Source: Marinomonas phaeophyticola
Lineage (GTDB): Bacteria; Pseudomonadota; Gammaproteobacteria; Pseudomonadales; Marinomonadaceae
Direction of reading: 5' to 3'
DNA: 64,000 nucleotides
Assembly: GCF_026966905.1 (NCBI RefSeq)
Contig: NZ_JAPUBN010000013.1
Coordinates: 310,001 to 374,000 of the forward strand
Shown here one piece after another: positions 39,624-46,310 of the stretch; position 1 is the stretch's first letter, and each line of letters begins with the position of its first letter. Both the position numbers and the translations under genes were made by a program. The notes beneath the pieces were generated by a model. That model ran no database searches, had not been told where the DNA came from, and was given only the letters and a program-made list of their open reading frames with translations.

Positions 39624-40193
39624 TTGAGGTTCATTTTTGTAGATGCAGAAAATATTGGTCTAAAGGAAGTAGAAGCAATAAACGCGTCTATTTCGGATAA
39701 GGTTCTGGTTTTCTCAAAGAATGATGCAATAAAAAGCGTTTGTGAAAGAAAGTTATTCCTTTTAAATTCAAGTTATCCTACAGGACCTAATCAAGCCGAC
39801 TTTTATATCATTGGTAATTTGGTAGGTATTATTGCTTCTATAACAGAGCAACAGCGAACAGCTTGTCAATTTGTTTTATATTCCCAAGATAACTCTTTGG
39901 TAACGGCTTTTTCTTTTCAGTGTAAACTCCATAAAGTTCAATGTATTATATCTTTAGAGCCAAAAGAAAAACCCAAAGCCCAACCTGTTATTGAACAAAA
40001 AAATCCTGCACCAACTCTTGAGCAGCAAATTTTTGAACACTTTAAATCTGAGACCAAAACTGAAACGGTTAGAAAAAAACTTAAGCAACCAAAGTCTGAC
40101 TTTACTAGAGCATTAAATAATTTAATTAACTCAAATAAAATCCAACGAGTTTCAAAAAATAAGAAAACATGGATTCGTGCAAAATGCATGTAA
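39624..40193 (+). CDS. NYN/PIN-like domain protein with C-terminal winged-helix-like region (cassette gene)
   Basis: The TTG start at 39624 has AAGGAG six bases upstream. Residues 1-110 look like a NYN/PIN-type nuclease fold: FIFVDAENI at the N-terminus, NQADFYIIGNL and LYSQDNSLV carry the acidic residues expected around the metal site. Residues about 135-189 (LEQQIFEHFKSE ... RALNNLINSNKIQRV) resemble a winged-helix, LOTUS-like RNA/DNA-binding domain, as in some NYN proteins. It would act on RNA if the assignment holds. The stop codon TAA is also the first part of the next attC site. It might be a defence or RNA-processing factor; that is inference. Confidence 0.55.
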   Translation: MRFIFVDAENIGLKEVEAINASISDKVLVFSKNDAIKSVCERKLFLLNSSYPTGPNQADFYIIGNLVGIIASITEQQRTACQFVLYSQDNSLVTAFSFQCKLHKVQCIISLEPKEKPKAQPVIEQKNPAPTLEQQIFEHFKSETKTETVRKKLKQPKSDFTRALNNLINSNKIQRVSKNKKTWIRAKCM

Positions 40194-40264
40194 CAAGCGC
40201 ATTAAAAACGCACCAATAGTGCTGGATTCGCAACAAGTTGCTCGCCTTTTATGTGGGCGTTAGG
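40191..40264 (+). other. Integron attC site 2
   Basis: TAACAAGCGCATTAAAAACG at the start and GGCGTTA at 40256-40262, with an inner inverted pair GCAACAAGTTGC. It is short (about 74 bases), like many class-type attC sites. Confidence 0.8.
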
Positions 40265-40280
40265 CGCCAACTGTTGAGTT

Positions 40281-40294
40281 GTGGTGCGCATCAC
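40281..40294 (+). promoter_or_regulatory. Palindrome upstream of higBA, likely operator
   Basis: GTGGTGCGCATCAC is a near-perfect 14-bp palindrome 15 bases before the higB start. Toxin-antitoxin operons usually bind their antitoxin at such a site. Function is inferred from position. Confidence 0.4.
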
Positions 40295-40308
40295 GCTACA
40301 CTTGCGCC

Positions 40309-40587
40309 ATGATTAAATCATTTAAACATAAAGGTCTGAAGTTATTTTACGAGAAAGGTAAAACTTCAGGTATCCAATCAAAGCATTCGAAGAAACTCAG
40401 AATGCAATTAGCTGCAATTGATACTGCAAAAGAAATTGAAGATATCAATTTGCCAGGGTTCTCGTTACATCAATTGAAAGGAGAACGCGACAGTATATGG
40501 TCAATATCAGTTAATGGTAATTGGAGAGTTACATTTGAATTTAAGGATGGTAATGCTTTCATCCTGAACTACGAGGATTATCACTAA
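40309..40587 (+). CDS. higB: HigB/RelE-family toxin
   Basis: The 92-residue protein is an mRNA interferase of the HigB type: IKSFKHKGLKLFYEKG at the N-terminus, KLRMQLAAIDTA, LPGFSLHQLKGERDSIWSIS and NGNWRVTFEFKDG. The ATG at 40309 is chosen; the frame opens earlier at 40279 only within the attC/operator. It precedes the antitoxin, the standard higBA order, and sits between two attC sites as its own cassette. Confidence 0.88.
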   Translation: MIKSFKHKGLKLFYEKGKTSGIQSKHSKKLRMQLAAIDTAKEIEDINLPGFSLHQLKGERDSIWSISVNGNWRVTFEFKDGNAFILNYEDYH

Positions 40588-40880
40588 TGAACATGTATAA
40601 CCCCCCTCATCCTGGTGAATTTATTGAATCTATCTACCTTGAACCACATGGTGTTAGCTGCAGAACACTCGCTACCCATTTAGGCGTCGCTGCGTCAACA
40701 TTGAGCCGTGTAGTTAAAGGGAAGAGCGCAATAAGCCCTGAGATGGCGTTGCGTCTTTCTAAAGTTTTGGGAAGAAGCCCTGAAAGTTGGTTAAGTATGC
40801 AGGATAACTATGAATTATGGCAGGCAAAAAAAAGTGTAGATCTACAACATTTACACCCACTAGATTTGCATGTCGCCTAA
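40587..40880 (+). CDS. higA: HigA-family antitoxin
   Basis: The 97-residue Xre/Cro-type helix-turn-helix protein (PPHPGEFIESIYLEPHGVS, then LATHLGVAASTLSRVVKG and SPEMALRLSKVLGRSPESWL) neutralises HigB and represses the operon. Its ATG overlaps the higB stop by one base (TAATGA). It is complete. The stop TAA opens the following attC site. Confidence 0.9.
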   Translation: MNMYNPPHPGEFIESIYLEPHGVSCRTLATHLGVAASTLSRVVKGKSAISPEMALRLSKVLGRSPESWLSMQDNYELWQAKKSVDLQHLHPLDLHVA

Positions 40881-40971
40881 CAATCCATTCAACTGGACCC
40901 ATACTCGCTGGCTGGCGCTCGTGCCTCGCAATTTTAGCCAGCAAGTCTGTGCCGTTTAATAGGGGCGTTCA
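40876..40971 (+). other. Integron attC site 3
   Basis: CCTAACAATCCATTCAACTG begins the site. TGGCTGG ... CCAGC arms form the stem. The end GGGGCGTTCAGG is a variant R'. The IS1182-like element starts within two bases of it. Confidence 0.75.
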
Positions 40972-40972
40972 G

Positions 40973-41872
40973 GCTGTAGAAAAATAGCCACAGCCCACGA
41001 CGGATTCCATTGTTTTCGGTAAAATCGTATTTTACCGCTGATAGGCAATCCCATGGCTAATTTTTTAGACGATAACTTAAATCAAAGTGTCTTTTTGGAT
41101 ACCAACTATCTGGAAGTGCTCGGTAAAAATACATTCGAATTTTGTGTCTATCAACTCGTAACACATCAGTTTGATCTAACTGAATTCACCGATCGTTATA
41201 AAAATCAATCCGTTGGCTGAAAAGCCTATCCGCCAGCATTATTGTTACGTGTTATTTTTTACGCTTACTATCGTGGGATTACCTCAAATCGCGCGATAGA
41301 ACGAAGTTGTAAAACCGATTTGAAATTTATGGCATTGGCTTCAGGGCGAACACCACACTTCACCACCATCGCAGACTTTGCCAGTGATCATTGTGATGAA
41401 ATTAAAAATCTTTTTCATAAACTACTCATGATCTGCTGTAAAAGTGGCTTAGTTGGCAGAGAACACTTTGCCATTGATGGCTGCAAGCTTCCTTCGGATG
41501 CCTCAAAAGAATGGAGTGGTACTCACGCTGACTTAAAAAAGAAATCAATAATCACAAGCAATAAAAGATTAAACAAACTGAGCTTACGAGGCCAAGCAAA
41601 GGTTACCTGCCAGTGGATGATGCTTTGTATGATTCATAATATTGAAAAGTTGTGGCGTTATGGGAATAAAAAAGAAGAAGTAAGCCTGATTTAAGGGTTA
41701 CAAATAGCCAAAGCAACGCTCATTGAGGTCAATATGACTGTATTAGACAATTATTGGTGATATATTGGCCTAAAGTTCCGGCCAAGCGGTTTTTTTACAA
41801 GCAAGGTCGAGATTTCAATAAAATTGTCGCTGTAGGGAAACGTGCTGGCTTCAAAGTTAATTTTTCTACAGC
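40973..41872 (+). mobile_element. IS1182-like element, internally deleted, with terminal inverted repeats
   Basis: The left end GCTGTAGAAAAAT (40973-40985) is matched at the right by the inverted ATTTTTCTACAGC ending 41872. The element is about 900 bases, half the usual 1.6-1.8 kb. It is inserted between attC site 3 and the next toxin-antitoxin cassette. I see no clear target duplication. Beyond the transposase remnant, 41700-41872 holds only decayed sequence. Confidence 0.75.
41053..41694 (+). pseudogene. IS1182-family transposase remnant
   Basis: From ATG 41053 the frame reads LDTNYLEVLGKNTFEF, has an in-frame TGA at 41218-41220, then continues PPALLLRVIFYAYYRGITSN and GREHFAIDGCKLPSDASKEW (DDE-type core with the IDG motif). 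It then jumps to the far C-terminus (RGQAKVTCQWMMLCMIHNI), so the central part including the last catalytic residue is gone. It is inactive. Confidence 0.85.
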
Positions 41873-41911
41873 TTGGTCAGTTGCTCCTCTAGTTTTTGTG
41901 ACATTATAACG

Positions 41912-41925
41912 CTATAGTGCTATAG
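41912..41925 (+). promoter_or_regulatory. Paired CTATAG motifs before the RHH/RelE cassette
   Basis: CTATAG-TG-CTATAG: two self-complementary hexamers two bases apart, 32 bases before the antitoxin ATG and over a likely promoter (ATTATAAC). It is a natural operator for the ribbon-helix-helix antitoxin. Inferred. Confidence 0.4.
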
Positions 41926-41956
41926 TCTTTTCATTAAATAAATGGAGCAATTTATT

Positions 41957-42190
41957 ATGAGTAACTTATCTAAACGTTCGACTGTTTATTTTGAACCCGA
42001 CATACATCAAGCTTTAAAAATGCGTGCGGCCACAACACACCTTTCTGTATCTGAATTAGTTGATGAAGCTGTACGACTTTTAATGCGTGAAGATCAAGAA
42101 GATTTAGCTGCAGTTTCAGAGCGAGCAAATGAACCTGAAATATCTTATGAGGATTTGTTAAACGATTTGAAGTCACATGGCAAAATATAA
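41957..42190 (+). CDS. Ribbon-helix-helix antitoxin (RelB/CopG-like)
   Basis: The 77-residue protein reads STVYFEPDIHQALKMRAATT and LSVSELVDEAVRLLM, a ribbon-helix-helix DNA-binding domain, then an acidic tail that would wrap the toxin. ATG 41957 is chosen (GGAG nine bases before); an ATG at 41942 is possible. It overlaps the toxin gene by 14 bases. Confidence 0.85.
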   Translation: MSNLSKRSTVYFEPDIHQALKMRAATTHLSVSELVDEAVRLLMREDQEDLAAVSERANEPEISYEDLLNDLKSHGKI

Positions 42191-42440
42191 AATAACGTTT
42201 AAAAAATCTGTTGCTAAAGATTTACGAGTTATACCTAAAAGCGATATACAAAAAATATTAAGTAAAATAGATTCTTTATCTGAAAACCCTCGTGGTGAAG
42301 GGTGTATAAAATTATCAGGTAAGGATAGTTATAGAGTTCGACAAGGGTTATATCGAATCATATATGATATTAAAGATGATCTGCTAGTTGTTAATGTCGT
42401 TAAAGTAGCTCACAGATCGCATGTTTATAAGAGCAACTAA
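42177..42440 (+). CDS. RelE/ParE-family toxin
   Basis: The 87-residue protein has YKITFKKSVAKDLRVIPK at the N-terminus and GYRVRQGLYRIIYDI-like strands (SYRVRQGLYRIIYDIKDD), with VVKVAHRSHVY at the C-terminus. That is typical of RelE ribosome-dependent mRNA interferases, including the Arg and His/Tyr active-site candidates. It is translated by overlap with the antitoxin and followed by a decayed attC. Confidence 0.85.
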   Translation: MAKYKITFKKSVAKDLRVIPKSDIQKILSKIDSLSENPRGEGCIKLSGKDSYRVRQGLYRIIYDIKDDLLVVNVVKVAHRSHVYKSN

Positions 42441-42510
42441 AAACAGTAGGCTTTTGCTCCTGCGTCGCTAATTTTAACCAACTGTTTTTTGCTGCTTAGT
42501 AAAGCCTTAG
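42441..42510 (+). other. Decayed attC-like site
   Basis: AACAGTAGGCTTTTGCTCCT with the partner AACCAACTGTT preserves the loop shared with the neighbouring sites, and AAAGCCTTAG stands in for R'. The R'' is lost. Recombination is unlikely. Confidence 0.5.
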
Positions 42511-42536
42511 CCTTATAGTTGTAACCTCGAGTTTGC

Positions 42537-42554
42537 GTGATACTATAGTGATAC
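42537..42554 (+). promoter_or_regulatory. Direct repeat operator before the Phd/ParE cassette
   Basis: GTGATAC-TATA-GTGATAC: a 7-bp direct repeat that includes a likely -10 region (TACTATAGT). It lies about 30 bases upstream of the antitoxin start. Inferred antitoxin binding site. Confidence 0.4.
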
Positions 42555-42581
42555 ATTGTTTGATTTTAAATAGGTCTTATC

Positions 42582-42839
42582 ATGAAAGTTGAGCTCGTAA
42601 CAACACTGAAACGTCAAGCGACTAAAATCTTGGCTGATCTTCATACTTCCAAAGAACCCGTCTTAATTACGGAACATGGGCAACCATCCGCTTACTTAGT
42701 TGATGTTGATGATTATGAGTTTATGCAACAGAGAATGGCTATCCTTGAAGGAATTGCACGCGGTGAGCAAGCAATTAAAAATGGTAATACATTTTCAAAT
42801 CAAGTTGCGAAAGAGAAAATGAGTAAATGGCTGAAGTAG
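42582..42839 (+). CDS. Phd/YefM-family antitoxin
   Basis: The 85-residue protein has the Phd/YefM N-terminal DNA-binding fold (VELVTTLKRQATKIL and EPVLITEHGQPSAYLVDVDDYEFM) and a charged C-terminal helix for toxin binding. It overlaps the toxin gene by 13 bases. Confidence 0.9.
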   Translation: MKVELVTTLKRQATKILADLHTSKEPVLITEHGQPSAYLVDVDDYEFMQQRMAILEGIARGEQAIKNGNTFSNQVAKEKMSKWLK

Positions 42840-43126
42840 TATGGTCATCTCCAGCGCTTGATGATTTAAATGGTATAGCTGAATACATTGCTGTAAGTAA
42901 TATTCCTGCGGCTAAAAAGTTGGTTCAAGACCTATTTGATAAAATATCAAGGTTAGTAAGTCATCCTGAATCAGGGAAAAGATCACAGGAGTTAGTTAAC
43001 TTAAATTATCGCGAAATTAATGCTAATCCCTGTCGAATTTTCTATAAAGTTGATGGTGACAAAGTGTATATTTTGCATGTTATGCGGCAAGAACGAGATC
43101 TACGTAGATTTCTTCTACAGAGCTAA
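42827..43126 (+). CDS. ParE/RelE-superfamily toxin
   Basis: The 99-residue protein has VVWSSPALDDLNGIAEYIA, then KKLVQDLFDKISRLVSHPESG and CRIFYKVDGDKVYILHVMRQERDL, a standard ParE/RelE toxin layout. ParE types poison gyrase while RelE types cut mRNA; the sequence alone does not decide. It is the third toxin-antitoxin pair in under 3 kb. Confidence 0.88.
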   Translation: MAEVVWSSPALDDLNGIAEYIAVSNIPAAKKLVQDLFDKISRLVSHPESGKRSQELVNLNYREINANPCRIFYKVDGDKVYILHVMRQERDLRRFLLQS

Positions 43127-43131
43127 ATACG

Positions 43132-43229
43132 GCTAACAAGCCATTAAAGCAGGACAAAAAACAGTTATTTTTGCGCCTTCGTTGCTTATTTTAACCAACT
43201 ATTCTATTGCTTCTTAATGAGGTGTTAGC
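43132..43229 (+). other. Integron attC site 4
   Basis: TAACAAGCCATTAAAGCAGG (43134) begins the site. Inner arms AACAGTTA ... TAACCAACT follow, and the end is GGTGTTAGC (43221). It is a good match to site 1 in layout and loop. Confidence 0.8.
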
Positions 43230-43243
43230 TGTATGGAAACGGT

Positions 43244-43615
43244 ATGTTGTTGATCGGAACTATCTTACTTTTAATCATTGGTATTATTCATTCATATTTA
43301 GGTGAAAAATATTTATTAATCCGTTTGTTTCGACGTGATGATTTACCTAAATTACTTGGTAGTGATTGGTTTACTAAACGTGTTCTAAGGTTTGCTTGGC
43401 ACTTAACTACCCTAGCTTGGTGGGGGTTTGCTGCCATACTGTATGTTTTATCAAATCCAACCGTAAATGTTCAAAACGAAATACTCATAATAATTGCAGT
43501 AGTATTTGCATTAAGTGGGGTAGTTTCATTCTCATTTACTCGTGGTAAACATTTGTCTTGGTTGTTCTTTTTTACAATAGCCGCAATAAGTTACTACGGT
43601 GTAGCATACAGCTAA
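43244..43615 (+). CDS. Small integral membrane protein (cassette gene)
   Basis: The 123-residue protein has four hydrophobic segments: residues about 2-17, 50-66, 76-93 and 105-121. The first loop is basic and ends RRDDLPKLLGSDWFTKR. I do not recognise a named function; similar small membrane proteins are common in integron cassettes. It has attC sites on both sides, so it is one cassette. The ATG at 43244 follows R' by 17 bases. Confidence 0.6.
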   Translation: MLLIGTILLLIIGIIHSYLGEKYLLIRLFRRDDLPKLLGSDWFTKRVLRFAWHLTTLAWWGFAAILYVLSNPTVNVQNEILIIIAVVFALSGVVSFSFTRGKHLSWLFFFTIAAISYYGVAYS

Positions 43616-43706
43616 TAAGGCGTTCAAACGGACAAAAAGCAGTTAGCTGTTTCACTTCGTTCACAATTTTTATTAACTATTTTATTACCTCTTCATGAGG
43701 CGTTAT
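43611..43706 (+). other. Integron attC site 5
   Basis: GCTAATAAGGCGTTCAAACG begins the site and GAGGCGTTATAA ends it (43697-43708), with inner arms AGTTAG ... TTAACT. The R'' differs slightly (AATAAGG in place of AACAAG). The gene stop TAA lies in it. Confidence 0.75.
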
Positions 43707-43728
43707 AAAGCTACGGAAGGTTTAGCAT

Positions 43729-44124
43729 ATGCGTAAATTATTTACATCACTATTTCTAGTCTTCGTTCTATTGCAATCGATTTGTCTGGTTCAAGCCGCT
43801 TCAATAAAATCAGCATATGAAAATCATCAAAGTAATGTACAAGTTAAAGGAAGTGGTATAGTTATTCGCATTCTTAACGATGACAATAAAGGTTCTCGTC
43901 ATCAAAAATTCATTTTAAAGTTGTCCTCAGGACAAACCGTTTTAATTGCACATAACATTGATCTTTCCCCTAGAATCAATTCAATATCTAAAGGCGATCA
44001 GGTTCAATTTTACGGTGAATATGAATGGAATAAAAAAGGTGGTGTAGTTCATTGGACTCATCATGATCCTGATGGTCGCCATATTGGCGGCTGGTTAAAG
44101 CATAACGGTAGTATGTACCAATAG
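43729..44124 (+). CDS. DUF3465 protein, exported (cassette gene)
   Basis: The 131-residue protein has a signal peptide (cleavage near VQAA, residue 24) and a small beta-rich domain: GSGIVIRILNDDNKGSRHQKFIL, NIDLSPRINSISKGDQVQFYGEY, and the C-terminal GGVVHWTHHDPDGRHIGGWL, which I recognise as DUF3465. An OB-like fold has been suggested for related proteins; function unknown. DUF3465 genes are often carried in cassette arrays. The attC that follows is truncated by the IS91-like remnant. Confidence 0.75.
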   Translation: MRKLFTSLFLVFVLLQSICLVQAASIKSAYENHQSNVQVKGSGIVIRILNDDNKGSRHQKFILKLSSGQTVLIAHNIDLSPRINSISKGDQVQFYGEYEWNKKGGVVHWTHHDPDGRHIGGWLKHNGSMYQ

Positions 44125-44127
44125 CTT

Positions 44128-44162
44128 TGTAACAAGTCGTTAAAGCAGTGCAATACAGGACA
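44128..44162 (+). other. Truncated attC site
   Basis: TGTAACAAGTCGTTAAAGCA is an R'' and the start of L'', but no matching R' follows before the IS91-like copy 3. The site was cut by that insertion or a linked deletion. Confidence 0.55.
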
Positions 44163-44210
44163 TCCATCGGGTTATTGAAGTTTCACGTTGAGCGTCTTTG
44201 ATTTCGTCGG

Positions 44211-44501
44211 ATGGCACACTGAGCTCATTTACTGAGCCGTCCATGGGTTGTTTATTGCAAATTAACATGAGAAAAGAATGGCATTAAGTCATGACAAGGA
44301 TAAAAATATCAGGTAGTGAGACCTGAGGGCTCTTACTTGCCTAATACTTAAAATTCGAGTAAAAGTATAAGAATGTAAAATATAAGAAACACGAAGGATT
44401 TTTAAAAGTCACCTTCGTAGAGTACAAAAAAACACCGCGATATAAACAGGGACGTCGCCAATCTTGAAAAAGCAAATTCCCTATAAATAAAGCGGCCGTT
44501 C
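44211..44501 (+). mobile_element. IS91-like remnant, copy 3 (internally deleted)
   Basis: It begins near GATGGCACACTGAGC and has only the CCGTCCATGGGTTGTTT piece of the transposase, then the same junction as copy 1 (TTGCAAAT, two differing bases, ACATGAGAAAAG). It continues in the shared end region to GCGGCC-GTTC at 44501. It is about 290 bases, a non-autonomous derivative. Confidence 0.65.
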
Positions 44502-44554
44502 AACAGACGGTTATAACCATGGCTACGCCACTGTATAACCGCTTAGTAGTTAGC
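44492..44554 (+). other. attC-like site fused to an IS91-like end (copy 3)
   Basis: GTTC (44498-44501) starts GTTCAACAGACGG, then CGGTTATA (44508) pairs with TATAACCG (44534-44541), and the site ends CTTAGTAGTTA. It differs from copy 2 by a few substitutions up to GTTA; after that the sequence is unrelated. Confidence 0.5.
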
Positions 44555-44572
44555 TTTAAGAGTAACTAGATA

Positions 44573-45028
44573 ATGAAAATTTGGTATTTTCCAATTCTAT
44601 TGTTGTTGGTAGCTTTAACGTACTCTTATTGGGCGGGTTATACTCCGGCATTTCTAGGCGTGGCTTATTTCATTGTAAGCTTAGTATCCTATCTGCTATA
44701 TGCAAAAGATAAAAAGGCAGCTAGATCCGGAGCTTGGAGGGTATCGGAAAATACTTTGCACCTCTCTGCTCTGGTCGGTGGCTGGCCAGGTTCAATAGTC
44801 GGACAGCAAAGGCTTCGTCATAAAACCCAAAAGGTCAGTTTTCGTATCGTATTTTATATTATGCTTTTATTAAACGTTGGACTGCTTTCGTTCTTACATA
44901 CTCCTTACGGTTCGCATAAGTTACATACTTATATCTATAACATGGAGAACTGGACTGTCAGTCAATTTGATAGCAATCTAGGCGTTACAGTTTTATTAAA
45001 ATTAACTAAATTTCGCTATGACGAGTGA
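44573..45028 (+). CDS. DUF1294 family membrane protein (cassette gene)
   Basis: The 151-residue protein has hydrophobic segments at about 5-22, 28-44 and 93-112. The central motif YAKDKKAAR, WRVSENTLHL, SALVGGWPGSIVGQQRLRHK and TQKVSFRIVFY is the DUF1294 signature. The family is of unknown function, often fused to a cold-shock domain, which is absent here. It directly follows the attC-like end of copy 3 and is the last clear cassette. Confidence 0.8.
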   Translation: MKIWYFPILLLLVALTYSYWAGYTPAFLGVAYFIVSLVSYLLYAKDKKAARSGAWRVSENTLHLSALVGGWPGSIVGQQRLRHKTQKVSFRIVFYIMLLLNVGLLSFLHTPYGSHKLHTYIYNMENWTVSQFDSNLGVTVLLKLTKFRYDE

Positions 45029-45164
45029 AGTTGCTACAAGCTGGCAAGGCCATACACTGGAAAACAAAAGCTACGCGTTCACTATAAAAACACGGAGACC
45101 TGATGGAGACTGGATCTCATTATTTTTGGCATTGATAGCGACAGCGTCTGCCACAATCATTTAG
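45018..45164 (+). CDS. Small hypothetical protein, probably truncated by a nonsense codon
   Basis: An ATG at 45018, overlapping the end of the DUF1294 gene, opens 48 codons: SYAFTIKTRRPDGDWISLFL and a hydrophobic tail, then TAG at 45162. Reading past it in the same frame gives VVYWSATDSEVIV and a second TAG at 45207-45209. The hydrophobic stretch crossing the first TAG suggests one membrane segment. Likely a decayed cassette gene. Function unknown. Confidence 0.35.
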   Translation: MTSEVATSWQGHTLENKSYAFTIKTRRPDGDWISLFLALIATASATII

Positions 45165-45212
45165 GTTGTTTACTGGTCCGCAACTGATTCTGAAGTAATT
45201 GTCTAGGAATTA

Positions 45213-45230
45213 AAAGGACCGGGGTCCTTT
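45213..45230. other. Short perfect inverted repeat (AAAGGACC/GGTCCTTT)
   Basis: AAAGGACC, GG, then GGTCCTTT. It could be a weak terminator for the DUF1294 transcript or the decayed end of a mobile element. It sits about 40 bases before the next gene. Confidence 0.35.
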
Positions 45231-45269
45231 AAACTGAAACGCCTACGAGCCACATTGGAGGCATCGATA

Positions 45270-45946
45270 ATGACATTAAAAACAGTATCATTTGCACTTG
45301 GCCTGCTAGCAACCAGCAGCGGATCGGTGGTCGCAGAAGAAGACTATGCGGACCTATGCGGAAGCAACATTGAAGGCGTGAACCTCTCTATGCCGAAGGC
45401 CGAGGTTCAGTTAACGTTGGCAAGCGGTGGCTACGAAAAAACCTCTGATAGTGACGATAGTAAGAAGAAAAAAAGAATCGGCCCGAATCGATACAATCGT
45501 TGCTCTTTCAAACTGAAGACCGGCAACCCAATGCCGATTTCATCCGTTCTGTAAGTTGGAAGCGTACTCTTTCGACCGGACATAATACAATCTATGCGAC
45601 CTATGTTGCGCCGACCGATCCTGCTCGATTGAAAACCTATGAAGCGTTCTGGCGTTCTAAGATAACTGACTATTGCATGCATGAGATCGACACATTACGT
45701 GCGACATCCTCAACCTCGAGTGTTTCGAAAGTGTCGAGAATGACCCCGAACTCCATGTCACCTATGCATGAATTTTGCGAGAACGCCTTGCAGGGCGTGT
45801 TTCGCACTAACGGTATAGGCCATGCTCAAACACCTCCAGATGCATTGCATATCACCGATGCACAGGGCTGCAGAGCTTTTTACAGAAACGTCAATCTTCG
45901 AGGTTTTACTTCTAGTTTCATCATCGGTATTGAGCACACACGATAA
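45270..45946 (+). pseudogene. Exported hypothetical protein, frameshifted
   Basis: ATG 45270 follows GGAGG by eight bases. A signal peptide (VSFALGLLATSSGSVVA) leads into a Cys-containing domain (DLCGSNIEGVNLSM ... YNRCSFKLKTGN). The frame then ends, but adding one base near AACCC (45527-45531) continues as NADFIRSVSWKRTLSTG through CMHEIDTLR and EFCENALQGVFR to 45946. The rebuilt protein is about 225 residues, with several Cys suggesting disulfides. I do not recognise the family. Base use is less AT-rich than the flanks. Confidence 0.5.
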
Positions 45947-46310
45947 TGGTTTGTGAATGACGTCATAATGTCTAGAGTAAAAAGGGCTGACTCCTTTAAC
46001 CTCCTATCGAGTTATTGAAATATCCGCGTTGGGTGTTTTTTGTGATTTTTTCTTGTTAATTGACATTTAATCATCATTTATTTATCATTTTTCTGTGATT
46101 GAAAATAAACAAGGATTTTATATTTTAATCACTCTCTACTATGAATTAATTTTATAACCATTATTTTTATATATTTATAAGTAATAAGGTAGTCAATTAT
46201 GAATAGTAGACAAGATTTTTGAATCAAATAATACTTAGAGCATTTTCTGAACCATAAGGTTTACCTGGGTATTAAAATGAGATTAATCAATTTAGAAAGG
46301 AGTTCTATCT
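45947..46310. other. AT-rich intergenic leader region with a promoter
   Basis: This 364-base stretch has no credible gene beyond a 7-codon ATG frame near 46199. It contains the promoter at 46060-46088 and, near 46007, a segment resembling 44165-44206. It is the likely untranslated leader of the gene at 46311. Confidence 0.5.
46060..46088 (+). promoter_or_regulatory. Sigma-70-type promoter upstream of the bacteriocin-like gene
   Basis: TTGACA (46060-46065), 17 bases, TATCAT (46083-46088). The -35 is perfect and the spacing ideal. Transcription would start near 46095, giving a leader of about 215 bases before ATG 46311. Confidence 0.6.

Noticed and set aside
38000-46000. Integron integrase gene
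   Set aside because: I looked on both strands for a tyrosine recombinase near the cassette array and saw none in the window.
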